DNA of 55,182 bases from CAYLUN01 sp964386865 (GCA_964386865.1 CAYLUN010000031.1:1-55182), one strand, 5' to 3'; numbered from the stretch's first letter, positions 27,401 to 34,885 are shown. A program made the numbers and translations. Notes: a model not told the origin generated them from the sequence alone.

Positions 27401-28683
27401 CGCTCGTCCCGTCCGAGACCTCGCGCACCTATACGCTGGCGGCGCGCGTCGCCCTCTCCACCAACCAGACCTGGTGCGTCACCAACGCCGGTGCTGCCGT
27501 GACCACCGTGCTTGTCACGGGCCCCGTTTCGGATGGCGCTTCGGCCTTCGGTATCGCTAAGACGGGCGACGGAGCCCTTGTTCTAGCGGGCAGCAACACC
27601 TACGACGGCGCCACCTCGGTGGCCTCCGGCGGCGTGCTGCGCGTCACCCACGCCGGCGGCCTCGGCAGCACCAACGGAAGCGCCTCCGTTGCCCTCGGCG
27701 GCTGGCTCGAAATCGGCGGCGGCATCTCCGTGCCCGAGCCCCTCACGCTCAGCGGCGACGACGCGACCGGCTGCTTGCGCTCCATCGGCGGAACCAACGT
27801 CTGGAGCGGGCGCATCACTCAGGCGGCGGCTTCGAGTATCCGCGTACTAGCAGGCAGCCAGCTCACCCTTTCCGGCGGCGTCACCGGCAGCACAGGCGTC
27901 TACTTCTCGCCCGACGCGCTCTCCGTTCTGGCGCTCGGCGGCCCAGTCAACGTGGGCAGCAGCGGCAAGGTCTATGCCAACGGAGCGGGCGTGCTTGTCT
28001 TCGGCTCGGCCGGCCACACCTTCGGCACGCTCGAAGTCGCCGGCCTGACGGTTCGGTCCGATGCGCCGAACACGCTCCCCGCCGCCACGATCCTCTCCAT
28101 CGGAACCTCGTATTCGCCCAACGGCACGTTTGACCTCAACGGCAACAGTCAAACCGTCAGCCAGCTCAAGCGCGGCATCGCGACCGCTGGCACGCGCGTC
28201 GTCACCAGCGCCGCGCCCGCCACGCTCACCGTCTCCGGAAGCATCGCGACCTACTACGACGGGGCGCTGAACGATCAGCTGGGCCTCCAAAAGGCCGGCT
28301 CCTCCACGCTGATCCTGTCGGGCACAAATAGCACATACGCGGGACAAACCACGGTCAGCGGCGGCGCGCTCGACCTTTATGCCGGCGCCTCGCTCGGCTG
28401 CAGCCGGCTGGTCGTGGTGCAGGCGGGCTCGCTCAGGCTCCGCGGCACGAATGCCATCAGCGATGCCGCCACGCTCAGCATCGCCAACGGCGCGACGGTG
28501 CGCATTGACGCCGGAGCTGAGGCTGTCGAGCGGCTGTTCCTTGGCGGCAAGCTCGCCAGCAAGGGAACGTGGGGCGCAACGGGCAGCGGCGCGCAGCACA
28601 TCGACGACGCGCATTTCAGTGCGAGCGGAGCGGGCGTGATCAACGTCCTGCGCGGCATCGACAGCGTGCTGATGGTTCGCTAG
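21499..28683 (+). CDS. Giant exported modular protein: C25-like domain, FN3/Calx-beta/DNRLRE-like modules, autotransporter-associated beta-strand repeats
   Basis: About 2,394 residues. The signal peptide is MNNAFRSLRSARRCLVLLGALGLCSSNAQ, so ATG 21499 is preferred over the in-frame ATG at 21433. Residues about 140-500 resemble the peptidase C25 fold (KMVYLLGHVPVPY, VGRLDLHG, closing GDPALRLYP), but the expected GHG reads GNG (Asn375) and no Cys is found about 30 residues later (SLFGSYFGDW), so it is probably inactive. Then come fibronectin-III units, a Calx-beta-like module (about 695-800), a concanavalin-type sandwich (about 810-995), a DNRLRE-like module (about 1100-1290) and another FN3. 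Residues about 1389-2394 are two copies of an autotransporter-associated beta-strand repeat block. No beta-barrel or sorting signal is visible at the end (VLMVR). Function unknown; surface adhesion or glycan binding is plausible. Confidence 0.85.
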   Translation: MNNAFRSLRSARRCLVLLGALGLCSSNAQTPRDFAVDLSAAVSTNAPCITVNWTIRRPGNIAAQKIHRRLKGEAAWVKQADLATNTTSYADGTAAVGVEYEYWMERTYSGIYPDTAMGYLSAGVNVPMTDSRGTLLLVIDDTLVAPLAPEIAQLQADLAGEGWVVQTLTAVRTNTAAAVKAQIVAAYVADPANVKMVYLLGHVPVPYSGDMAPDLHVPDHLGAWPADGYYGEVNGTWTDASVNNSAATRSQNDNVPGDGKFDQSYFPNLVELMVGRLDLHGMTRAPCASVSEAALLRRYLRKAHDFRMRQGAYASIPRQSLIRDGFGHISGESFAIAGWSWAFTGAGSLVDEAPAGQWFSASYAGGKTYLIAYGNGGGTYESAASVGNTADFGLKPSRALFTSLFGSYFGDWDSGDSLLRAPLAGNATGDSLGLTCFWGGRPNRFMHHLGMGETAGYGMRASQNGSLSGGGSYAPNNDARTHTALMGDPALRLYPVEPPRNVTAVSSNNLVALAWTASAETNLLGYHVYRASTATGPYARLTAAPLAGTAYADASVTAGLSYSYCVRTLKREAVPGGSFDNLSVGTPVTLTASASASAAPGSPGSLAVTPLASTNASLAWVDTAGNESGFRIERKTNAGGGFVSIGSVAANATNFVDQGVFTNGNVYYYRVLATGAAGDSLPSGVVSFDASAGFIDLPVTRLKVSKAAGSAALSVSRIGGATGAVSVNFATADTSAWAGTHYAATNGVLSWADGDTAAKTITVPIINAGTPQAARQFTVTLSTPTGGADLTLNTFAAVLVEDPTATLDAPWSQAVVGALTDSSAAVSVSNALCSTTLGGGGLDALSTSESGQFVYQNRAGDVTLTAYVPAGLPSDASARYALMVRATTTSNAAMAAVVASSSAGYGTKLLWRGTAGDEAASLPAAANALVVARWLRLTRVGSVFSAETSEDGSSWLLLGSVLLPSVPSTAAWGVFHCSSDWSVTSLGNFHLALAHDVALSDMPAPSAPTGLVAVATAPTRVVLTWCTVANAAGYRVERMGEAGSFTQIVDVAAASGTTQAWADATVTLDNGYAYRLTAYNATGTSAYSDTVTVTTPPEDLVEWVTTDGASGADAAIRLDLPATPLGGATNLTVAGYDPDTWDVLTNAAKTVLRFDLSGRSFARARLQLAFLGEERFDEAGFFNHYLFALADSSDGWSEGAITWNNAPQNDLVGVGFTGATTYFGYTNLYAVPAAGQVISFDLPAAGLAAARGANGQVTLGLAQLTAGAIAHWASREHPTCPAPALELRSPSPAPVRPTYLTAAVEFGWYVTVRWSDCANSETGFELERRLTNGVFALLQTLPSNTVSYLDLTAAPSAAYDYRLRSFSASGTSSWATATVVTPDALHAVGTLWDGGGADTLLSTPANWDTDRTPIFDGATYFNFGSGGLSATVNTNAAMHGLSIHRDADFSLENGGGALALGAGGLRAMSPSATPRTYSLAASVTLAADQRWGVTNNGAGVTALTVSGPVSDGASAFGITKSGNGILTLAGSNTYDGATAVATGGALRVTHAGGLGSTNGLTTVALGAWLEIGGSVSVPEPLTLAADGTSGAGNLRSTDGTNVWGGRVTQTASSRVRAHSGSRLTLAGGITGSYDLILAPDAGGEVEVAGGVAIGGARRIVANGAGVAAISGAGHTFGTLEVAGLTVRADAPNTLPAATILSIGTTFSPNGTFDLNGNSQTVSQLKRGIATAGTRVVTSATPATLTVNGTTATAYDGQLAGLVSLTKTNSSTLTLSGTNNTYSGATAVSGGTLDVQATTSLGSSPSVRITGGLLRLRNANAIQDGASLSISTPGKIRVDSGTESVGALYLGGVRRAQGTWGSTASSADYKDNTYFDINGTGVISVPYTPPGTVWDGGGADTRVDNPNNWDTDWSPAFDGTAALAFGVGGTLATINTNVTFLGLLLNRDADFTLADGGAALTLGSGGLLALVPSETSRTYTLAARVALSTNQTWCVTNAGAAVTTVLVTGPVSDGASAFGIAKTGDGALVLAGSNTYDGATSVASGGVLRVTHAGGLGSTNGSASVALGGWLEIGGGISVPEPLTLSGDDATGCLRSIGGTNVWSGRITQAAASSIRVLAGSQLTLSGGVTGSTGVYFSPDALSVLALGGPVNVGSSGKVYANGAGVLVFGSAGHTFGTLEVAGLTVRSDAPNTLPAATILSIGTSYSPNGTFDLNGNSQTVSQLKRGIATAGTRVVTSAAPATLTVSGSIATYYDGALNDQLGLQKAGSSTLILSGTNSTYAGQTTVSGGALDLYAGASLGCSRLVVVQAGSLRLRGTNAISDAATLSIANGATVRIDAGAEAVERLFLGGKLASKGTWGATGSGAQHIDDAHFSASGAGVINVLRGIDSVLMVR
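25663..28680 (+). repeat. Tandem duplication of a ~1.5-kb beta-repeat module within the giant gene
   Basis: Copy 1 runs from 25663 (GTLWDGGGADT) to 27165; copy 2 from 27166 (GTVWDGGGADT) to about 28680, a period of about 1,503 bp. Both contain the same order of motifs: NWDTD, LGSTNG, EPLTL, GHTFGTLEVAGLTVR, GTFDLNGNSQTVSQLKRG, a YxG/SGTN repeat and a W-G-xTGS closing unit. The block near 26521-26740 is almost base-identical to 28018-28237 while flanking parts have diverged, suggesting recent partial gene conversion. Confidence 0.8.
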
Positions 28684-28705
28684 CGGAACGCCAGAGCGGC
28701 TACAG

Positions 28706-30508
28706 CTACAGGTACAGAAGGTCAGGCGCCAGCTTCATAACCTGATTGCGGCAGCAGGCATATACCTTGTCCGCAGGCACCGCCGTCATTTTGCGGACTG
28801 CCGCGGCCAAAGCCTGCGCCTCGCCGATCGAAACTTGGCTGACCACGCGCTTGACCAAAGGAATCAGGTTCGGCGACATGCTGAACTCATCCACGCCCAT
28901 GCCGAGCATCAGAACGGCCAGCACAGGGTCGGCGGCCATCTCGCCGCAGACCGACACCGAAATGCCGTTCTCTCGCCCGGCCTCGATCGTCATCGCGATG
29001 AGCTGCAGGACGCCCGGATGCGTCGGCTGATAGAGGCTCGCCACGGTTTCGTTGATGCGGTCTACCGCTAGCGTGTATTGGATGAGGTCGTTTGTGCCAA
29101 TGGAGAGGAAGTCGGACTCCTTGGCCAGCGCGTCTGCGATCAGAGCGGCGGCGGGCACTTCAATCATGACGCCGCACTTGATCGCCTCGTCGAACGGGAC
29201 GCCCTTCGCCCTCAGCTGCTCCATGCAGGCGCGCAGCTCCAACGTGGCCGCGCGCAGCTCCTCGACCGCCGAAACCATCGGGTACATCAGCCTGACGCTC
29301 CCGTGCGCGCTCGCCCGCAAGATCGCGCGCAGTTGACGGCGAAAAATGTCCGGGTTGCGCAAGAGGAAGCGAATGGAGCGGTTGCCGAGGAACGGATTGG
29401 CCTCTTTGTGCGAAGCGCCTTCCGTCGTCATCTTGTCGCCGCCCAGGTCGAACACGCGGATCGTGACGGGGCGCATCGAAGGCGTCGCGCGCGCCGCGGC
29501 CGTATAGACGTGGGCCTGCTCCTCCTCGGTCGGTTCGCGGTCGAGCGACAGCCAGAGGTACTCGGAGCGGTAGAGCCCGACGCCATCCGCGCCCACCGCG
29601 TAGAGCTCGGTCATCGGCGTGCTGTGATCGACATTTGCAAGCAGCGGAACCGCACGCCCGTCGCTGGTCGCGCACGGCTCGGTCTTGCACCGCTCCAGCG
29701 ACTCCTCCAGCGACTTGGACCGGGCCACCATCTTGTCGAAGGCGAGCCTCTCCTCGCGGCCCGGGTTCACGATCACCTTTCCGCGCGAGCCATCGAGCAG
29801 CAGCACGTCGCCGGTCCTGACGGTCTCCGAGAGCGACCCCAAGCCGACCACGCACGGAATGCCGAGCGCACGCGCCAGAACCGACGCGTGAGAGGTGGTG
29901 CTGCCGCGATCCGTCGCAAAGCCGAGGATCAGGTGCTTGGGCATGGAGATCGTCTCGGACGGAGTCAGCTCGTCCGCCACCACGATGCAGGGCTGATCCA
30001 CGCGCAAGGAGTGCGTGTCGGCTCCGCCCAGCAGGTTTCGGATGATGCGCTTGGCGATGTCGCCCACGTCCTTGGCCCGCTCCTTGAGGTAGGCGTCGTC
30101 CATGGCGGCGAAAATCGAGCTGTACTTGTCGGAGACCGCGTTCACTGCGCCTTCGGCGTTGCACCGCGTCTTAGCGACCTTCTCCTTGCACTGGCTCAGA
30201 AACGAAGGGTCGTCCAAAATCATCAGGTGCCCTTCGAAGATGGTCGCCTCGTTCCCGCTGATGCGCTTGCTCAGCTCGGACGTGAGCGAATGAATCTGCG
30301 TCCGCGTGAGCGCGAACGCGTCCGCGAGGCGTGAGACCTCGCCCGCCACATCGTCCGGCTCAACCGTATACTCCGGAACCTGCTCGCTGCCGGACGTGCG
30401 GAACAGGAAAACAGGCCCTGAGACAAACCCACGCGACGCGGCCAGCCCGCTCAGCATGCGCATGCCACATGGCGATTCAACCGGCTGTATGTCGGAGCTA
30501 CTGCTCAT
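28706..30508 (-). CDS. ptsI: Phosphoenolpyruvate-protein phosphotransferase (PTS enzyme I)
   Basis: About 600 residues. The enzyme takes phosphate from PEP onto its own histidine and passes it to HPr. The phosphohistidine domain has DRGSTTSHASVLARAL (His at about 210); the PEP-binding TIM barrel shows GVGLYRSEYLW, RVFDLGGDK and FLSIGTNDLIQYTLAVDR, and the C-terminal cysteine-like position lies in SVCGEMA. All expected active residues are present. The frame is open from 30550; ATG 30508 (MSSSSD) overlaps the ptsH end by 11 bases, while MRMLSGLAASRG at 30463 matches the usual EI start, so the N-terminal ~15 residues are uncertain. Last gene of the cluster. Confidence 0.93.
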   Translation of the reverse strand: MSSSSDIQPVESPCGMRMLSGLAASRGFVSGPVFLFRTSGSEQVPEYTVEPDDVAGEVSRLADAFALTRTQIHSLTSELSKRISGNEATIFEGHLMILDDPSFLSQCKEKVAKTRCNAEGAVNAVSDKYSSIFAAMDDAYLKERAKDVGDIAKRIIRNLLGGADTHSLRVDQPCIVVADELTPSETISMPKHLILGFATDRGSTTSHASVLARALGIPCVVGLGSLSETVRTGDVLLLDGSRGKVIVNPGREERLAFDKMVARSKSLEESLERCKTEPCATSDGRAVPLLANVDHSTPMTELYAVGADGVGLYRSEYLWLSLDREPTEEEQAHVYTAAARATPSMRPVTIRVFDLGGDKMTTEGASHKEANPFLGNRSIRFLLRNPDIFRRQLRAILRASAHGSVRLMYPMVSAVEELRAATLELRACMEQLRAKGVPFDEAIKCGVMIEVPAAALIADALAKESDFLSIGTNDLIQYTLAVDRINETVASLYQPTHPGVLQLIAMTIEAGRENGISVSVCGEMAADPVLAVLMLGMGVDEFSMSPNLIPLVKRVVSQVSIGEAQALAAAVRKMTAVPADKVYACCRNQVMKLAPDLLYL

Positions 30509-30791
30509 CGGGAATGTCAAACTTGCGAGCCACGAGGGCTTCCAGCTCATCGAGGGCTTCGCGCCCCTGTGGGCCGCAGGCGGTCACGCGCAAGATCGAG
30601 CCGCAGATCGCCTCCAGCGTCATCAGCGCCATAATGCTCTTGCCGGACACGACGCAGCCGTCCTTCTCCACGTCGACATCGGCGTTGAAGCGCGAAGCGA
30701 CTTTGGCGAACAGCCCGGCCGGACGGACATGCATGCCGTACTTGTTTAAGAGTACGAACTCTCGCGTCTCTTTGTGTGTGTTGTGTCCCAC
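30498..30791 (-). CDS. ptsH: Phosphocarrier protein HPr
   Basis: A 97-residue HPr. The phosphorylatable histidine lies in GMHVRPAG (residue 21), and the regulatory serine, target of HPr kinase, in SGKSIMALMTLEA (about residue 51). Start is GTG at 30791, eight bases after GAGGAG, three bases after hprK stops. It overlaps the ptsI start. No sugar-specific EII gene is in the window, so it may act mainly in regulation. Confidence 0.94.
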   Translation of the reverse strand: MGHNTHKETREFVLLNKYGMHVRPAGLFAKVASRFNADVDVEKDGCVVSGKSIMALMTLEAICGSILRVTACGPQGREALDELEALVARKFDIPDEQ

Positions 30792-30794
30792 GGT

Positions 30795-31766
30795 CTACTC
30801 TCCTCCTCCGGCATGATGTCGCCTGATGCGCGCGTCGAGCGCATCGACGGCCACGAAACCCGAGAGGCGCAGCTTGTGCTCCTGCGCCGCCGTCTCAACA
30901 AGATTCACGAGGTCGCGCCCAGGCGCGACGGGTATCACCAACTGGGGCACCTGCACGCCGAGAAACTCCCGCCGCAGCTCTTCAGCCCCCGTGCGGTCAA
31001 GCTCGGCGTCGGCCTCCCCCTGCCGCTTCAGCGTCACGACCAGATCCACCTGCTTCTCGCCGCGCACGGACGCCGCGCCGAAAATCGCGGGCACGTAAAT
31101 GATGCCGATCCCGCGGATCTCCATGTGGTACTGCGTCACGGGCAGCGCGGATCCCAGCAGCTTGCCGTTGCTGTCGCGCCGCAGCTGCGTCAGGTCGTCT
31201 GCCACCAGCGCGTGGCCGCGCTTGATCAGCCCGAGCGCGGTCTCGCTCTTGCCAAGCCCCGCAGCCCCCTCGATGAACACGCCGACGCCCGCGACCTCGA
31301 GCATGGTGCCGTGCACCTTGCAGCGGGGCGCATGCAAGTCCTCGAGCACAAACGTTGCCGCATGGATGAAGTGCCGGGTCACCATCCCCGTGCGCAACAC
31401 CGCCACGCCGTCGCGCTCGGACTCCTTCAGCACCTCCGGGAACACGCGCTTGCCTCGCGTGAACACCATGCAGGGAATCTTCATCGCAAACAGCTCCTCG
31501 ATGCGCTGCGCCCGCAGCGCCTCAGGCAGCGAGGACAGATAGGCGTACTCGGCCATGCCGACGACCTGAATGCGCTTCCAGGCGAAGTGCTCGTAGAAGC
31601 CGGAAAGGGCAAGCCCCGGCCGGTGAACCACCGGCTCGAGGATCACCCGATCCAAGCCCGCCTGCCCGCTGGCGATCTCCAGCCCCAGCCGGTCGCGGCC
31701 GGCCTTAAGAAACTGGCCAACCGTCACGGGAGACTGGAGAGACTGACTCTGTTTGCTCTCAGCCAT
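30795..31766 (-). CDS. hprK: HPr kinase/phosphorylase
   Basis: A 323-residue bifunctional enzyme that phosphorylates and dephosphorylates the regulatory serine of HPr. Its C-terminal kinase domain has the P-loop GAAGLGKSETAL (about 165), followed by VADD, and the K3-type motif near PVAPGRDLVNLVETAA. The N-terminal domain (about 1-130) is the usual HPr kinase N-domain. The start overlaps hpf's stop by eight bases. Direct adjacency to ptsH supports the call. Confidence 0.94.
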   Translation of the reverse strand: MAESKQSQSLQSPVTVGQFLKAGRDRLGLEIASGQAGLDRVILEPVVHRPGLALSGFYEHFAWKRIQVVGMAEYAYLSSLPEALRAQRIEELFAMKIPCMVFTRGKRVFPEVLKESERDGVAVLRTGMVTRHFIHAATFVLEDLHAPRCKVHGTMLEVAGVGVFIEGAAGLGKSETALGLIKRGHALVADDLTQLRRDSNGKLLGSALPVTQYHMEIRGIGIIYVPAIFGAASVRGEKQVDLVVTLKRQGEADAELDRTGAEELRREFLGVQVPQLVIPVAPGRDLVNLVETAAQEHKLRLSGFVAVDALDARIRRHHAGGGE

Positions 31767-32079
31767 CGGTGCGCTTCGTCTTGCGGATGTGCGCCGTCAC
31801 GCGCTTGCTGAGCGTCTTTCGCAGCTGCTTCTCCGCGCGCGCGGCGGCGGTGTCGATCACCGCGCGCGCGTTCGACGCGTGCTCCTTTGCGCCAACCGCC
31901 GTGAGCCCCTTCTGCTGCACGACGAACTCCGCCTCGTAGAGGTGGCGCTGCACGTCGATGATCACGTGCACGCTCTCGACTTTCGGAAACTCCTCTATCA
32001 GCTTCTCCGCGCGCAGCTCCGCATACGCCTTCAAGCTCTCATCCGTGTCCAAATGACGAATAGTAATTTCGATCGACAT
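31759..32079 (-). CDS. hpf: Ribosome hibernation promoting factor (short HPF/YfiA type)
   Basis: A 106-residue short-form ribosome-associated factor: MSIEITIRHLDTDESLKAYAE start, beta-strand VHVIIDVQRHLYEAEFVV, and a basic C-terminus (KRVTAHIRKTKRTDG). It binds the 30S subunit to stabilise idle ribosomes in stationary phase. The short length lacks the dimerisation domain of long HPF. In the cluster it follows lptB and overlaps hprK, as in the lpt-hpf-PTS loci of other Gram-negatives. Confidence 0.92.
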   Translation of the reverse strand: MSIEITIRHLDTDESLKAYAELRAEKLIEEFPKVESVHVIIDVQRHLYEAEFVVQQKGLTAVGAKEHASNARAVIDTAAARAEKQLRKTLSKRVTAHIRKTKRTDG

Positions 32080-32101
32080 GGCGTCATCCTTTCTTCCTGT
32101 G

Positions 32102-32119
32102 CCTGCCGATGGGCAGGCG
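32102..32119. other. 7-bp hairpin between lptB and hpf
   Basis: GCCTGCC (32102-32108), loop GATG, GGCAGGC (32113-32119), in the 66-bp gap. On the transcribed minus strand it is followed by ACAGGAAGAAAGGATG, not by a U-run, so it is no terminator there; it could be an mRNA-processing or stability element just ahead of the hpf ribosome site. A T-rich tail exists only on the other strand. Confidence 0.4.
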
Positions 32120-32145
32120 GTTTGTGTTTCAGCCCCGAAAACCCG

Positions 32146-32898
32146 TCACATCCTGAAATTCGCGCCGAGGTAGAGCCTCCGCGCGGTCTCGTCCTGCACC
32201 AGAAACTCGCTCGACCCTTCGCACAGGATCTGCCCGTCGTAAACCAGGTACGCCCGGTCGACGATGGACAGCGTCTCGCGCACGTTGTGATCCGTCACGA
32301 TGATGCCTAGCCCTCTGTCTCTCAGCCCGCGCACGATCTCCTGTATGTCGTGCACCGCCAGAGGATCCACGCCGCTAAAGGGCTCGTCCAGCATCAAGAT
32401 CGCCGGCTTGCGCACCAGCGCCCGCGCGATTTCGAGCTTCCGCCGCTCGCCGCCGCTCAGCGTGTAGGCGCACTGCCGGGCGACTTTCGTCAGGCTCAGG
32501 CTCGCCAGCAGTTCCTCGGCGCGCTCTCGCCGCTCCGCCTTCGTCAGCGGAAGGGTCTCCAGAATCGCCAGAACGTTCTCCTCTACCGTCAGCTTGCGGA
32601 AGATGGAAGCCTCCTGCGCCAGATAGCCCAGACCGAGCCGCGCACGCCGGTAAACAGGCATGCGCGTGATGGGCTCGCCCCGAAAGGCGATCGTCCCCGA
32701 ATTCGGCCTCACCAGCCCCACCACCATGTAGAACGTCGTGGTCTTGCCTGCCCCGTTCGGGCCCAGCAGCCCCACGATCTCGCCGCACCGCGCGTGCAGC
32801 GAGATGCCGTTCACAACCGTCCTCTGCCCGTACTGCTTGACCAAATCAATGGCCTGAATGTCGGGCACCGGCGCTGTCACTTGTTCTGCCTCGTCCAT
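32146..32898 (-). CDS. lptB: LPS export ABC transporter ATP-binding protein LptB
   Basis: A 250-residue ABC ATPase that powers extraction of lipopolysaccharide from the inner membrane. Walker A is GPNGAGKTTT, the signature TLSGGERRKLEIARAL, Walker B AILMLDEPFSGVDP, and the switch histidine is in VTDHNVRETL. GVDP and LGYLAQEASIFRKLTVEEN are characteristic LptB forms. It follows lptA and lies before hpf. Confidence 0.95.
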   Translation of the reverse strand: MDEAEQVTAPVPDIQAIDLVKQYGQRTVVNGISLHARCGEIVGLLGPNGAGKTTTFYMVVGLVRPNSGTIAFRGEPITRMPVYRRARLGLGYLAQEASIFRKLTVEENVLAILETLPLTKAERRERAEELLASLSLTKVARQCAYTLSGGERRKLEIARALVRKPAILMLDEPFSGVDPLAVHDIQEIVRGLRDRGLGIIVTDHNVRETLSIVDRAYLVYDGQILCEGSSEFLVQDETARRLYLGANFRM

Positions 32899-32920
32899 AC
32901 TTAGAGTCGCACCCTCGTTC

Positions 32921-33544
32921 CTACGGAAACAGTTTGTGGTCGCCCTTGTTGAGCGTGCCCGGCGGCAGCACCACGCGGCCCGGATAGACCTCCATTCTCT
33001 GGTCGTCTATCCAGATCACGATCCGGTCCCCCGTCACCTCGCCCGTGTCGCTGCCCTTCTGGATCAGCCGCGCGTTGCCGGTCATCACGATCTGCCCGTC
33101 TTTCTTGGTATACACGGCCTTCTCGCAACTGGCTGCCCGGTTCTCGTTCGTGATGTTCACGTGCCCGACGGCCATGAGCTGCTGCACGTCGTTCGTGCCC
33201 TCCATAAAAACCAGCAGACGATCCGCGCGCATCAGGAACTGCTCGTCGTCCACGAGCACGTTCTCGTCGAAGAGGATCACGCCCTCTTTGTTGTCGAACT
33301 CGATCTTGGAGGCGGTGATCACTGACTCGCGGCCTGGCGCCGCCGCCTTCTTTGACCCAGCCGTTCCCGCTTTCTTGGGCTCCTCCCCCGCCGCGGGCAC
33401 CTTCGCAGGCGCGCCTTCTTTGGCGGCCACACGGTCTTTCGAATCCGCCGCGGGCTCCGCGGCGGCCTTCTGAGCCTCCTCGGCCAACGCACCTCCGACG
33501 GCCAGCAGCGCCGTCAGCCAACTGATTTTCGCCATCACCTTCAC
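32921..33544 (-). CDS. lptA: LptA/OstA-like periplasmic LPS transport protein
   Basis: About 207 residues with a signal peptide (VKVMAKISWLTALLAVGGALA), an Ala/Lys/Glu-rich linker (about 22-65) and an OstA/LptA-type beta-jellyroll (about 80-200), where strands alternate as EFDNKEGVILFDENVLV, DDEQFLMRADRLLVF and AVYTKKDGQIVMTGNARLI. It would form the periplasmic bridge for LPS. Start: GTG at 33544, five bases after GGAGG and overlapping the LptC stop by GTGA, which decides it against an ATG at 33535. Confidence 0.85.
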   Translation of the reverse strand: MKVMAKISWLTALLAVGGALAEEAQKAAAEPAADSKDRVAAKEGAPAKVPAAGEEPKKAGTAGSKKAAAPGRESVITASKIEFDNKEGVILFDENVLVDDEQFLMRADRLLVFMEGTNDVQQLMAVGHVNITNENRAASCEKAVYTKKDGQIVMTGNARLIQKGSDTGEVTGDRIVIWIDDQRMEVYPGRVVLPPGTLNKGDHKLFP

Positions 33545-34080
33545 GAAAGCCTCCCCACCTTCAGCGGAATGCGACTCGTACGAATCTCGCATTCGGACAA
33601 GATTTTAATAAACTGGTTCTCAATTGAAAAGTACATATCACGCCCTTTTATACGGTCCGTGCCCTTTACGACGGTGACCAGTCCCTCGCAGTAGCCGTGC
33701 TTCGCGTTGCGGTCGAACAGGCAGCCCTCGGCGGTCAGGCGCCCGTCCGGCTTGCCTTCCTCGTTCATCATGTCAACGGTCACCTCTTGCGCGATGATCA
33801 GCCCCTCGCCCAGCATCTGCGACTTGGCCGCCCGCAGAACCGCCCGGACGCGCCCGTTCGCGTGGTAGTCCAGTGGCAACGTCAGGTTCTCCACAGGCGT
33901 CTTCATCCCCGCCTTGGCCTCGCCAAACTTCTGCGCCAGCGGCTGCCAAAGCTGCTCCGGGTGCCGCGCGAACCACCGGTCAGCCTCGGCGTCGGCCCGC
34001 GCCTCGCGGAGCCCGAGCCACGCCGCGAGCGCCGCCGCGCACGCCAGGCGCACCCCTCTGTGTTCAAGGTACCAGGCCAT
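33541..34080 (-). CDS. lptC: LptC-like membrane-associated protein
   Basis: A 179-residue protein with an N-terminal hydrophobic segment (about 11-25) and an OstA-like C-terminal region (VENLTLPLDYHANGRVRAVL, TAEGCLFDRNAKHGYC, FSIENQFIKILSECEIRTSR). The N-terminus is less hydrophobic than a classical LptC anchor and could be a signal peptide instead. Position between kdsA and lptA argues for an LptC role. Overlaps kdsA by 17 bases and lptA by four. The motif match is weaker than for LptA and LptB. Confidence 0.65.
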   Translation of the reverse strand: MAWYLEHRGVRLACAAALAAWLGLREARADAEADRWFARHPEQLWQPLAQKFGEAKAGMKTPVENLTLPLDYHANGRVRAVLRAAKSQMLGEGLIIAQEVTVDMMNEEGKPDGRLTAEGCLFDRNAKHGYCEGLVTVVKGTDRIKGRDMYFSIENQFIKILSECEIRTSRIPLKVGRLS

Positions 34081-34885
34081 GGATCGCCCCCAGCGTTTGC
34101 CACACCTTCTTCAGGTCTCTGAACGCGATTGCGTTCGCCTTGTCCGACAGCGCTTCAGACGGGTTCACATGCGTCTCCATGAACACGCCGTCCACGCCCG
34201 TCGCCACGGCCGCTCGCGCCAGCGCCGGCGCCCAGCGCCCGTCGCCGCCGCTCATCTTGCCCGCGCCGCCCGGCCGCTGCACGCTGTGCGTCGCATCGAA
34301 AACCACCGGGTAGCCGAACTCGCGCATGATCAGCAGGCTGCGCATGTCAGCCACGAGGTTGTGATACCCGAAACTCGCTCCGCGCTCGGTGAGAATGATC
34401 TGCGTATTGCCAGCGCACTCAATCTTGCCGATCACGTGGGCCATGTCCTCAGGCGCGAGGAACTGGCCCTTCTTGACGTTGATCACTTTGCCGGTCTCAG
34501 CCGCCGCCACGAGCAGGTCGGTCTGGCGGCACAGGAACGCCGGGATTTGCAGGATGTCCACCGACTCCGCCACGACCGCAGCCTGCCCCGGCTCGTGGAT
34601 GTCCGTCAGCACCGGCACGCCGAAGCGGTCTCTGACCTCCCGCAGGATCGCCAACCCTTCGGTCAGCCCCGGCCCTCGGTACGAGTCAACCGACGTGCGG
34701 TTGGCCTTGTCGAAAGACGCCTTGAAAACCAGCGGCACGTCCAGCTCGTCCGCCAGCCGCACGAGCCGCGCCGCCAGATCCATCGTGCCCTCGACGGACT
34801 CGATCACGCAGGGCCCCGCGATGAACGCCAGACGCTTGCCGCCGAACACCACCCGACCGACCTTGACCTGTTTCACCTTAACCAT
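34064..34885 (-). CDS. kdsA: 3-deoxy-8-phosphooctulonate synthase (KdsA)
   Basis: A 273-residue Kdo-8-phosphate synthase joining arabinose 5-phosphate and PEP for the inner core of lipopolysaccharide. Signatures: FIAGPCVIES, FKASFDKANRTS, LTDIHEPGQA, KKGQFLAPEDM, and TERGASFGYHNLVADMRSL. All belong to the KdsA rather than the DAHP-synthase branch. ATG 34885 is preferred over one at 34909 because GGGAG precedes it at ten bases. Eleven to 34 bases follow kdsB. Confidence 0.95.
   Translation of the reverse strand: MVKVKQVKVGRVVFGGKRLAFIAGPCVIESVEGTMDLAARLVRLADELDVPLVFKASFDKANRTSVDSYRGPGLTEGLAILREVRDRFGVPVLTDIHEPGQAAVVAESVDILQIPAFLCRQTDLLVAAAETGKVINVKKGQFLAPEDMAHVIGKIECAGNTQIILTERGASFGYHNLVADMRSLLIMREFGYPVVFDATHSVQRPGGAGKMSGGDGRWAPALARAAVATGVDGVFMETHVNPSEALSDKANAIAFRDLKKVWQTLGAIHGLVP

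Noticed and set aside
28684..28705. Terminator between the convergent giant gene and ptsI
   Set aside because: Only 22 bp, no convincing hairpin with a T-run on either strand.
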